Source: Chloroflexota bacterium (GTDB taxonomy: Bacteria > Chloroflexota > UBA11872). From it: DNA of 16,521 nucleotides. Position numbers and translations under genes: made by a program. The notes beneath the pieces are model-generated. The model made no database searches and was not told where the DNA came from. It worked only from the letters and a program-made list of their open reading frames with translations. Below are positions 7,542 through 14,449 of this stretch, one piece after another. Each line of letters begins with the position of its first letter. Within the stretch, counting starts at the first letter, position 1. The DNA lies in the NCBI GenBank assembly GCA_026707185.1, contig JAPOXI010000020.1:1-16521 (forward strand), in the 5' to 3' direction.

Positions 7542-8984
7542 ATGCGGTACGTCCGCGCCCTGACACTGGCGATCGCAATTGGGCTGGCTCTGGTGCCGTC
7601 GGTCCTTGCTCGATGGCCAACCACGTGCGTCGAATTGAATGACATCGTTGAAGCGCACTTGGGAAATGACGGCAATGTTGGCATCTACCAGCGCGTATTC
7701 GGCGCCGAGGCGGAGACGCGGTGCCAGAGCGACCACAGGGTTGACGTGCGCAGTGTGTTTTCCTGGGCCTTCGAGGACACGTCAGCAGCCGCAACGCTGA
7801 ATCCGCCAGCGCAAGTCTGGCCGTCCGACTGCGTGGAGCTCAACGACATCGTCGAGAACCACCTCGGCAATCACGGGAATGTCGGGATCTATCAGCGCGT
7901 CTTTGGCGCGGAAGCGGAGTCGGCCTGCCGGCGGGACCACCGTGACGACGTTCGAGGCGTGTTTGGTTGGGCATTCAATGTCGCGACGACCACGGCAGCA
8001 GGCCCACCGCTCTCTGTGGCCGAGCTGGTGCAGCGGAGCCAGAACGCGGTTCGCTACGTCCGAATATCAGACGAGGTGTGCGGAAGCGCCTTTGTGGTGA
8101 CGGCGGACGGATACGTGGTCACCAACAGCCATGTGATCGATGGCACCCGCCAGGTGATCGTAGGGACACACGACGGTCGGGAGCAGCAGGCGTCAGTGGT
8201 TGTCGACGATCCAGAGTCGGATCTGGCGCTCCTGAAGCTGCCGGGGACTGGCCATCCGTTTGCGTCTTTCAGCAGTTCCTCGAACCTGGGACTCGGGGAG
8301 GATCTGGTCATCCTGGGATATCCGCTCTGCCTCGACACACTAACGGTCACACGAGGCATATTTTCGGCACGGCATCCCGACTGGCTTCAGACTGACGCGG
8401 CCGCCAATCCTGGAAACAGCGGCGGGCCCGCGTTTAGCTTGAACGGCGGGGTGATCGGCGTGACCAACGCAAAGCTGGGCGGCGTCGCAAGGGTTGAGTC
8501 GGTCAATCTCCTGCTTGACGGCGACCGGGTGCGCCGGACCGTCGACGACTGGATTACACGCCACAGGGCCGGCACTCTGCCACCGCCTCCGGCCCCGCAG
8601 CCTCTGCCGCATCCGTCGGAGTTAATCGAGGCCGTCGGCCTGGCCACAGGTTCGGCCTGTACGTCCGGACCGGACCAACCCGGCACCTGGCAGGAATCTC
8701 TCCAGGGCGATCCGATGCCGGAATACTTCTGCACCGTCTACCTGGTGAAGTGGTGGCCGGCCGACTGGAGTGTCGAGTCGCACTGGATTTGGCCAGGGGG
8801 CGGCACCACCTCTATGGACCCGAGATTGTGGTGCGAGCCAATAGAGAATCGGTGTGAGCGCGGCTACATGAAGCTGGCCTGGCACAACCCGGACCACGTC
8901 TCCGCAGACTTCGGAGGGACACTGGAAGTAGCGTTGAGCGTAAACGGGAACCACGTTCGGACGGATCGGTTTTGGGTCTCCTAG
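7542..8984 (+). CDS. Secreted trypsin-like (HtrA-type) serine protease with twin Cys module
   Basis: A 480-residue exported protease. Residues 1-23 form a signal peptide (MRYVR, hydrophobic core, PSVLA), like that of the paralog at 10220. Two modules, W25-F77 and W93-F145, carry cysteines 32 apart (29/61 and 97/129). The protease domain (~155-345) shows the S1 triad: TNSHVI (His197), ESDLALLKL (Asp227) and GNSGGP (Ser293). After a PPPPAPQPLPHP linker, a ~120-residue C-terminal domain (~360-480) with four Cys and many Trp is not recognised; it is not a PDZ domain, which HtrA/DegP proteins usually have. It probably cleaves proteins outside the membrane. An in-frame ATG at 7515 would add nine residues; neither start has a good Shine-Dalgarno, and 7542 is chosen by homology to the other signal peptides. 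Confidence 0.88.
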   Translation: MRYVRALTLAIAIGLALVPSVLARWPTTCVELNDIVEAHLGNDGNVGIYQRVFGAEAETRCQSDHRVDVRSVFSWAFEDTSAAATLNPPAQVWPSDCVELNDIVENHLGNHGNVGIYQRVFGAEAESACRRDHRDDVRGVFGWAFNVATTTAAGPPLSVAELVQRSQNAVRYVRISDEVCGSAFVVTADGYVVTNSHVIDGTRQVIVGTHDGREQQASVVVDDPESDLALLKLPGTGHPFASFSSSSNLGLGEDLVILGYPLCLDTLTVTRGIFSARHPDWLQTDAAANPGNSGGPAFSLNGGVIGVTNAKLGGVARVESVNLLLDGDRVRRTVDDWITRHRAGTLPPPPAPQPLPHPSELIEAVGLATGSACTSGPDQPGTWQESLQGDPMPEYFCTVYLVKWWPADWSVESHWIWPGGGTTSMDPRLWCEPIENRCERGYMKLAWHNPDHVSADFGGTLEVALSVNGNHVRTDRFWVS

Positions 8985-8998
8985 GGTTGGGTCGGCGT

Positions 8999-9016
8999 GC
9001 GCCGGCTAGCTGGCGC
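8999..9016 (+). terminator. Possible terminator hairpin after the protease gene
   Basis: gcgccggctagctggcgc begins 15 nt after the stop at 8984 and can form a 7-bp RNA stem (one G-U pair) with a CUAG loop. It lies between the converging protease and HIT genes, where a two-way terminator would be expected. No T-run follows, so it is not a classical intrinsic terminator. Confidence 0.35.
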
Positions 9017-9065
9017 GAGGGTCCTGCATCTAGGGGTCGTGGCGCGGACGCCAGCGACGCGAGTC

Positions 9066-9548
9066 CTAACGTTGCTCCGCGCCCAAAGCCACCCGCAGCT
9101 GGGCCGCGCGACGAGCGCGTTCACTTGGTGGGTCCAGATATCGTTCAGGGGTCCGCTCGTACAGGCGGTCGTTGCGCCAGCGAGGTAGGACGTGCAGGTG
9201 GTAATGCCAGACCTCCTGGCCGCCACCGGGGCCGTTGTGCTGGCGGGTCGAGATGCCGTCACATCGGTAGACGCGGCTCATAGCGACGGCTACGCGCTGC
9301 GCTACGTTGTGAATCTGCGCCGCCGACTCAGCCGGCAGGTCGAAGATGGATTCGAAGTGGGCACTGGGGATCACGATGACCGATCCCTCATTCCTCGGTC
9401 ACCAGTGCGAGCCGACAAAGGCCGTGACGTCCGGGGTTCGAAGCACGTCGGCCTCGGCGCCGCCGATAATCGACCCGGAGAAGTCGCTGCGGGCGATGCG
9501 ACAGAACGGGCAGTTGTAGTCGGGCGGTGCGTAGGTTGCGGCGCGCAT
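9066..9548 (-). pseudogene. HIT family protein gene interrupted by an in-frame TGA
   Basis: The minus-strand frame from ATG 9548 reads a HIT (histidine triad) nucleotide-binding protein of 160 codons, normal length. It has a CPFC zinc pair (residues 13-16), IIGGAEADV, TAFVGSHW (42-49), then TGA at codon 50 (9401 to 9399), and continues in the same frame with PRNEGSVIVIPSAHFE, DLPAES and the triad motif HYHLHVLPR. HIT proteins of this type usually have WWP-NxG here, so TGA replaces a Trp codon (TGG) by one base. Without readthrough only 49 residues or an N-truncated product (GTG at 9374) would form. HIT enzymes hydrolyse or transfer nucleotides such as Ap4A or AMP conjugates. The cause could be a nonsense mutation, a sequencing error, or recoding; TGA ends several neighbouring genes, so global reassignment is excluded. 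Confidence 0.85.
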
Positions 9549-9569
9549 AGGTGCCTCATACGCCGCAGG

Positions 9570-9578
9570 AGTCTAAGA
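9570..9578 (-). promoter_or_regulatory. -10-like box (TCT TAGACT) for the HIT gene
   Basis: TCTTAGACT on the minus strand ends 21 nt before the ATG at 9548, giving a leader of roughly 14 nt. It resembles the TCTTAGAAT before uvrB. No -35 is evident. Confidence 0.28.
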
Positions 9579-9618
9579 GGCGATGTCTGGGGCCTTCGAC
9601 GCACGGAATAGGGTCGGA

Positions 9619-9627
9619 TGCTAGGCT
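9619..9627 (+). promoter_or_regulatory. Extended -10-like box (TGC TAGGCT)
   Basis: TGCTAGGCT ends 39 nt before the TTG start at 9667, at a spacing similar to those before the two propeller genes. Confidence 0.3.
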
Positions 9628-9666
9628 TGGGGCAGGTGTCCGGGCGGTCGGGTAAGGCTAGCCACG

Positions 9667-10002
9667 TTGACGCTCACCATTGCCGACCTGCTGACCATTG
9701 TGGGGGCCGTGTTGGGCCCATTGTTACTACTCGGGGGCGGCGCGCTGGCATGGCTCCGTGCCGACATGGCCAGAATGGACGACCGCTTGCGGGCCGACAT
9801 CGCAAGGCTGGACGAACGCCAGCGGGCCGACATTGCAAAGCTCGACGAACGCCAGCGGGCCGACACCGCCTCCATCAATATGCGGCTGGACACGTTGACC
9901 CAGACCATCATCACGAGCACGATTGTTCGTGGCTCACAAGCTGACCTGGCGACGGAGCGCGCCGGCCAGGCCGTGCCGGCGAGTGCGACGAGGCAGCCTT
10001 AG
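9667..10002 (+). CDS. Small membrane-anchored hendecad coiled-coil protein
   Basis: A 111-residue protein of no recognised family. Residues ~5-30 are one hydrophobic membrane segment (LTIVGAVLGPLLLLGGGALA). Residues ~31-75 form four 11-residue repeats (RADMARMDDRL, RADIARLDERQ, RADIAKLDERQ, RADTASINMRL), an 11-residue periodicity typical of an extended, slightly right-handed coiled coil. The tail is polar. It is probably a single-span inner-membrane protein with a cytoplasmic coiled coil that oligomerises. TTG at 9667 has TAAGG 9 nt upstream, a good ribosome-binding site. The coiled-coil part is encoded by 33-bp direct repeats, so its length could vary between strains. Function unknown. Confidence 0.7.
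   Translation: MTLTIADLLTIVGAVLGPLLLLGGGALAWLRADMARMDDRLRADIARLDERQRADIAKLDERQRADTASINMRLDTLTQTIITSTIVRGSQADLATERAGQAVPASATRQP
9789..9887 (+). repeat. Three direct 33-bp repeats inside the coiled-coil gene
   Basis: The unit beginning gcgggccgaca recurs at 9789, 9822 and 9855 with an exact 33-bp period. The first two units are nearly identical and the third diverges after its first 11 bp. Each unit encodes one 11-residue hendecad. Confidence 0.8.
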
Positions 10003-10044
10003 CCGATCGGCGCCTCGCGACTGAGTATCTGGCTCTGGCAACTT

Positions 10045-10115
10045 CCAGGTCGCAGGGCACTTCGCTGATCTGGTCGCGGAGGGTGGCGGCTTTCTCGAAG
10101 ACGAGGGCGTCGGTG
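10045..10115 (-). pseudogene. Fossil fragment of the uvrB 3' end (UVR motif)
   Basis: This 71-bp stretch aligns without gaps to the uvrB 3' end at 11862-11932: I count 57 of 71 identical bases, including a 23-base exact run (10071-10093). Read on the minus strand it gives [15 protein letters not shown] followed by VPCDLE, against [15 protein letters not shown] and LRQDLE in uvrB. The rest of uvrB is absent; similarity stops at about 10115. The close DNA match, with shared synonymous codons, favours a relic of duplication over an independent UVR-motif gene. It sits between the converging 9667 gene and the start region of the 10220 gene. Confidence 0.7.
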
Positions 10116-10163
10116 AAACAGTCCGGAGTCGTCCGGGTAACCAGTAGACGATTGGGGTGTTGC

Positions 10164-10172
10164 TGCTAAGCT
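10164..10172 (+). promoter_or_regulatory. Extended -10-like box (TGC TAAGCT) for the propeller gene at 10220
   Basis: TGCTAAGCT ends 47 nt before the ATG at 10220, matching the TGCTAGTCT before copy A. It also argues against the upstream GTG at 10157 as a start, since that codon would precede the transcript start. Confidence 0.35.
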
Positions 10173-10219
10173 CCCGGCCGGCACAAAGCTCGCAAGACTC
10201 GCTGCAAAGGCTGTGGCCC

Positions 10220-11551
10220 ATGCGATGCCTCCGGGCGGTTCTAGTTGCCCTCATGGTGATCGTCGCCGCCTCCGTGATGGCGTCCCCCGCGTTGGCTCAA
10301 TGGCCCACGACGTGCGTCGATTTGAATGACATCGTCGAGGCGCACCTGGGGAACGACGGCAACGTTGGTATCTACCAGCGCGTATTCGGCGAGCAGGCGG
10401 AGCAGGGGTGCCAGACCGATCACCGTGAGGACGTGCGCGGAGTGTTTGGCTGGGCATTCGACGTTGAGGCCCCCGGCGCCGACCCCACCTTGCCGCTCTT
10501 GGCCTGGCCGACCGACTGCGTGGAATTGAACGACATTGTTGAGGCGCACCTGGGGAACGACACCAACGTGCGCATTTACCAACGAGTCTTTGGCGATCAG
10601 GCGGAGCCAGCCTGCCGGAGTGACCATCGGAAGGACGTGCGCGGGGTGTTTGCCTGGGCGTTCGACGACACGCCGGCCGGTGTCGCAGCTGTACCGGCTC
10701 TGGAATGGTCGTCAATCACGGTCGGCGGGTTTCACAACTGCGCGATACGCACGGATGGCACCGTCGCCTGCTGGGGTCTCAATACCAGCTTGGGAGGTGT
10801 CCACTACGGCCAGGCCGACCCACCGGCGGGCATGTTCCAATCGGTAAGCACCGGCCTCTACCACACCTGCGGGGTTCGAACCGATGGCACCGTGGCGTGC
10901 TGGGGGACGAACATTGCCTATCTGGACAGCCATGTCGGACAGGCGACACCTCCGCCGGGCGAGTTTCAGTCTGTGGACGCCGGCATCTTTCACACCTGCG
11001 GCGTCAGGATTGACGGGAGCCTGGCCTGCTGGGGCGACAACACAGATGGCCAGGCCGGCCCGCCACCGGGAGCGTTTCGATCTGTAAGTGCCGGAGCAGA
11101 CCACACCTGCGGCGTGCGAACCGACGGTTCGGTGACCTGCTGGGGACGGGATAGGGACGGGCAGACGGTGCCGCCGGCCGGGGGATTCCAGTCAGTGAGC
11201 GCCGGTAGTCACCACACCTGCGGAGTTCGAGCCGATGGAACCGTGGCGTGCTGGGGTTCGAACGTCGACAACTGGAATCGTGTTGTTGGACAGGCCACAC
11301 CACCAGCAGGCACGTTCCTCTCGGTCAGCGCGGGCCTGCACCATACGTGCGGCGTGCGGACAGACCACACGGTCGCCTGCTGGGGATCCAACAACGAACG
11401 AGGACTGGACTTCGTCGGGCAGTCCATTACCCCTGCGGGGTCGTTTGCCGACGTCGGAGCCGGGCACAGCCATACCTGCGCACTCAAGACCGATGGAACC
11501 CTTGCGTGCTGGGGATGGAACGGACACGGCCAAGCGTCGCCGCCGACATAG
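10220..11551 (+). CDS. Secreted protein: twin Cys module plus seven-repeat RCC1-like beta-propeller (copy C)
   Basis: A 443-residue exported paralog of the protein at 6094-7440 with the same architecture. Signal peptide 1-26 (MRCLRA, hydrophobic core, SPALA cleavage). Modules span W28-F80 and W96-F148, with cysteines 32/64 and 100/132. Residues 163-443 hold seven RCC1-like repeats (core HTCGVRTDG-TVACWG). Repeat order and loop lengths match copy A: long loops in repeats 1, 2, 5 and 6, short in 3, 4 and 7, and the insert NVDNWNRVVGQATPPAGT in repeat 5 is shared, so whole-gene duplication is the simplest origin. ATG at 10220 is preferred to the upstream GTG at 10157 because AAGG lies 9 nt upstream and the signal peptide then begins normally. 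It converges on uvrB. Confidence 0.87.
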   Translation: MRCLRAVLVALMVIVAASVMASPALAQWPTTCVDLNDIVEAHLGNDGNVGIYQRVFGEQAEQGCQTDHREDVRGVFGWAFDVEAPGADPTLPLLAWPTDCVELNDIVEAHLGNDTNVRIYQRVFGDQAEPACRSDHRKDVRGVFAWAFDDTPAGVAAVPALEWSSITVGGFHNCAIRTDGTVACWGLNTSLGGVHYGQADPPAGMFQSVSTGLYHTCGVRTDGTVACWGTNIAYLDSHVGQATPPPGEFQSVDAGIFHTCGVRIDGSLACWGDNTDGQAGPPPGAFRSVSAGADHTCGVRTDGSVTCWGRDRDGQTVPPAGGFQSVSAGSHHTCGVRADGTVACWGSNVDNWNRVVGQATPPAGTFLSVSAGLHHTCGVRTDHTVACWGSNNERGLDFVGQSITPAGSFADVGAGHSHTCALKTDGTLACWGWNGHGQASPPT

Positions 11552-11844
11552 CTCAAATTGCCGAGTGGATTGCTATTCCTCGCGGACTCGGCATGCGCGA
11601 CAGACTTCTGAGTTGGAGACCTGCTGCCGACGTGTTTGGTACGTCGACACGTCGTCTGAACGCGCCCGACTGTTCAATGATATGGAGCATGCTTGAGACG
11701 AGATCCACGCTGCGAGCCCCCTCAGACGCGATCGGGCCGGCGCCATTCTGAGGCTGCCGATTGGTTCGCTTTAGACGGGAGTGTTTGGGCGACTGCCGAG
11801 GCTTGCCTACTACGACGCTCCAACTAGCCTCCTGTTATAGGCAG

Positions 11845-13994
11845 TCAGGTTTTGGCTCGTTCGAGGTCTTGGCGGAGGTCGCTGATTTGGTCGCGGAGGG
11901 TGGCGGCTTTTTCGAAGGCGAGGCTGTCGGCGGCGAGGCGCATCTGGCGTTCGAGGTCCTTTATGGCCTGGGCGAGTTCAACGCGGGAGAGGTCGTTGGT
12001 GCGGCGGAAACCGAGGTCGTAGGCGGGGGACTCTTCGGCGGCCTGGGCCAGGCCGTCGTGCCCGGATTCCTGGGCGACACGTTCGGTCAGATCGCGGAGG
12101 CTCTTGACAATGGATGCGGGCGTGATGCCGTGTTGCTCGTTGTAGACCACCTGCAGACTGCGTCGTCTGTAAGTCTCGTCGATGGCGCGCTTCATGCTGT
12201 GCGTGACCAGGTCGGCGTACATGATGACGCGGCCGTGCAGGTGGCGGGCGGCGCGGCCGATGGTCTGGATCAGCGAGGTCTCAGAACGTAGGAATCCTTC
12301 TTTGTCGGCGTCCAGAATTGCGACGAGGCTGACTTCGGGCAAATCGAGGCCCTCGCGCAGCAGGTTGATTCCCACCACCACGTCGTAGACCCCGCGGCGC
12401 AGGTCACTGAGGATTTCGACGCGTTCCAGGGTGTCGATCTCGGAATGCAGGTAGTGCACCTTGACGCCGATTTCGGCCAGGTATTCGGCGAGGTCCTCGG
12501 CCATTCGCTTGGTGAGGGTGGTCACGAGCACGCGTTCGTGGACATCAACTCGCTTGTTGATCTCGGCGATGAGGTCGTCGACCTGGCCTTCGGTGGCGCG
12601 CACCTCGATGGCCGGATCGACGAGGCCGGTGGGGCGGACGATCTGTTCGACGATCTGTTCGCTGTGCTCGTATTCGTAAGGCCCCGGCGTGGCGGACATG
12701 AAGACGGCGGTCTTGATGTGCTGTTCGAATTCCTCGAACGAGAGGGGGCGGTTGTCGAAGGCGGAGGGCAGGCGGAAGCCGTATTCGATCAAGGACTCTT
12801 TGCGGGCGCGGTCGCCGGCCAACATGCCGCGAACCTGGGGCAGCGTGACGTGGGACTCGTCGACGACTAGCAGGTAGTCCTCCGGCAGGTAGTCCAGCAA
12901 CACCCACGGCGGTCGCCGGCCAACATGCCGCGAACCTGGGGCAGCGTGACGTGGGACTCGTCGACGACTAGCAGGTAGTCCTCCGGCAGGTAGTCCAGCA
13001 ACACCCACGGCGGGTCGCCGGCTTCGCGGGCGTTGAGGTGACGGCTGTAGTTCTCGATGCCGGTGCAGCCGCCAGTCTCGCGCAGCATCTCCATGTCAAA
13101 GTTGGTGCGCTGGCGCAGGCGGGCTGCTTCAAGGACCTTGCCCCGGGCTTCGAGCCGGGCGAGTTGCTCGTCCAGTTCCTGGCCGATGGCCTCGATCGCT
13201 CGCTGCAGGCGCTCGATTGGCGTGACGTAGAAGCGCGCCGGATAGATGGTGACGCTGGGGAGTTCCTCCAGAATCTCGCCTGTGAGCGGTTCCAGGCGGA
13301 CCACGCGTTCGAGTTCGTCGCCAAAGAACTCCAGCCGCAGCACGAAGTCGTCGTAGGGCGGGTAGATCTCGAGCACCTCGCCCCGGACTCGGAAGCGCCC
13401 GTGCTCCAGGCTGGCGGAGGTGCGGGTGTACTGAAGGCCCACAAGGACGCGCAGCAGGCGTGTACGGTCATATTCGCCTCGGACTTCCAGCGACAGGCTC
13501 ATGTCGCCGTAGTCCTCGGGCGGGGTGATGCCATAGATGCAGGAGACAGTGGCGACGACAATCACGTCGCGGCGTTCGAAGAGGGAGCGGGTTGTTGAGT
13601 AGCGCAGCTTCTCGATCTCGGCGTTGATGTCGGTCTCTTTCTCGATATAGGTATCGCTGCGCGGGATGTAGGCCTCGGGCTGGTAGTAGTCGTAGTAGCT
13701 GACGAAGTACTCGACGGCGTTGCCGGGGAAGAATTCTTTGAGCTCGGTGGCCAACTGGGCGGCCAGGGTCTTGTTGTGGGCCAGCACGAGGGCTGGACGC
13801 TGAATTCGCTGGATGACGTTGGCGATCGTGAAAGTCTTGCCTGAGCCAGTGACGCCTAGCAGGGTCTGGGCACGGTGGCCGTCTTCGACGCCGTCGACGA
13901 GCTGGTCGATAGCCTGGGGCTGGCCGCCGGCCGGCTGAAAGTCGGCGCCAATCTCAAAGCCCGCGCGGGTGCCGCTCTTGGGGAGGGTGGCCAT
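11845..13994 (-). pseudogene. uvrB: uvrB, excinuclease ABC subunit B, frameshifted by a tandem duplication
   Basis: UvrB is the damage-verifying helicase-like subunit of nucleotide excision repair. The N-terminal frame (13994 down to 12867) has GVTGSGKT (residues 47-54, Lys53), the beta-hairpin region YFVSYYDYYQPEAYIP, and VVDESH. The C-terminal frame (from 13008 to 11845) has [45 protein letters not shown] and a C-terminal UVR motif [11 protein letters not shown]. The frames are separated by an exact 101-bp tandem duplication (12808-13009). Removing one copy gives a single 682-residue UvrB of normal length, so nothing else is damaged. As it stands, the product would end 14 residues after the duplicated segment, losing the second helicase half. 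ATG 13994 has no Shine-Dalgarno; TAGAAT lies 9 nt upstream, suggesting a leaderless message. Confidence 0.95.
12808..13009. repeat. Exact 101-bp tandem duplication inside uvrB
   Basis: Copy 1 is 12808-12908 and copy 2 is 12909-13009, identical throughout, with the 4-base microhomology gcgg repeating again at 13010-13013. The period of 101 is not a multiple of three, so it shifts the uvrB frame. It encodes the segment around [19 protein letters not shown]. Zero divergence means it is either very recent or an assembly error. Confidence 0.95.
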
Positions 13995-14003
13995 AACTAG
14001 ACG

Positions 14004-14009
14004 ATTCTA
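14004..14009 (-). promoter_or_regulatory. -10-like box (TAGAAT) for uvrB
   Basis: TAGAAT on the minus strand (preceded by TCT) differs from TATAAT at one position and ends 9 nt before the uvrB ATG. No ribosome-binding site intervenes, consistent with a leaderless or nearly leaderless transcript. No LexA-type box was recognised. Confidence 0.35.
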
Positions 14010-14028
14010 AGACGCGACTTTGCGGCGG

Positions 14029-14373
14029 CTAGTAGACCGTGCCCGGGGGATCGTCCTCCCACTCGAAGCGAGCGTCGCCGCTGGCCTCGTAGCCATTGGC
14101 GAATACGCGATGCTGAAGCCACATCAGGGCGCTCTCTTTGCTCGTCAGGAACGGAGCTTCGGCACTGAAGGGGATCGGCCCTTCGATTGGTTCGCCATCA
14201 GTTACCGACTCGATTTCGAGCCAGACGGCAAGGTGAGGCGGATCAGTCTGGAGCGTGTGCCCTTCAGAAGCACCGGTCTTTGACCAAGTCACCCTCACCC
14301 GTTGAGGGTCGGACTTCAACAAGTGCTTTGCGAACCGGGGCCGCAGGCAACCCTGCAAAGTAAAAGTGGGCAC
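14029..14373 (-). CDS. Hypothetical protein, 114 residues
   Basis: A possible small protein of no recognised family, on the same strand as uvrB and ending 34 nt upstream of it. It starts at GTG 14373 or later, for example at a GTG near 14300 giving MRVTWSKTG. The C-terminal half (PIPFSAEAPFLTSKESALMWLQHRVFANGYEASGD is too long to be random-looking low-complexity; key pieces are PIPFSAEAPF, SALMWLQH and FEWEDD) has a protein-like mix with buried aromatics and an acidic end. Third-position GC is about 70 percent, only slightly higher than that of an opposing ORF at 14020-14283 (about 67 percent), so codon use does not decide the strand. No good Shine-Dalgarno is seen. Confidence 0.4.
   Translation of the reverse strand: MPTFTLQGCLRPRFAKHLLKSDPQRVRVTWSKTGASEGHTLQTDPPHLAVWLEIESVTDGEPIEGPIPFSAEAPFLTSKESALMWLQHRVFANGYEASGDARFEWEDDPPGTVY
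14291..14309. other. Perfect 7-bp hairpin
   Basis: accctca, loop cccgt, tgagggt form a perfect 7-bp stem with a 5-nt loop. It begins 7 nt after the stop of the plus-strand ORF 14020-14283, where it would look like a terminator without a T-run; otherwise it lies within or at the start of the minus-strand hypothetical gene. Its role is undecided. Confidence 0.4.
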
Positions 14374-14449
14374 TAGAGGGCCGCCGGGCTAGCTGGGTCT
14401 GCGCTGCCGAACGTAGAACGCACGACGTCGCGTCGCTTGATCCCCATCT

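Noticed and set aside
9371..9604. Minus-strand 77-residue ORF over the HIT N-terminus
   Set aside because: It is an out-of-frame, Arg/Pro/Ser-rich shadow; the HIT frame gives CPFC and the continuing homologous sequence.
10157..10219. Upstream GTG start at 10157 for propeller copy C
   Set aside because: ATG 10220 has AAGG 9 nt upstream and begins a normal signal peptide; the putative -10 box at 10167-10172 lies downstream of the GTG.
11720..11753. cctcaga...tctgagg inverted repeat between the converging propeller and uvrB genes as a terminator
   Set aside because: The 7-bp arms are separated by 20 nt, with no T-run on either strand. The 293-bp gap 11552-11844 otherwise shows nothing I can call.
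12545..12907. Separate small ORF at the uvrB break ([15 protein letters not shown] translation)
   Set aside because: It is a frameshifted reading of the duplicated uvrB segment, not an independent gene.
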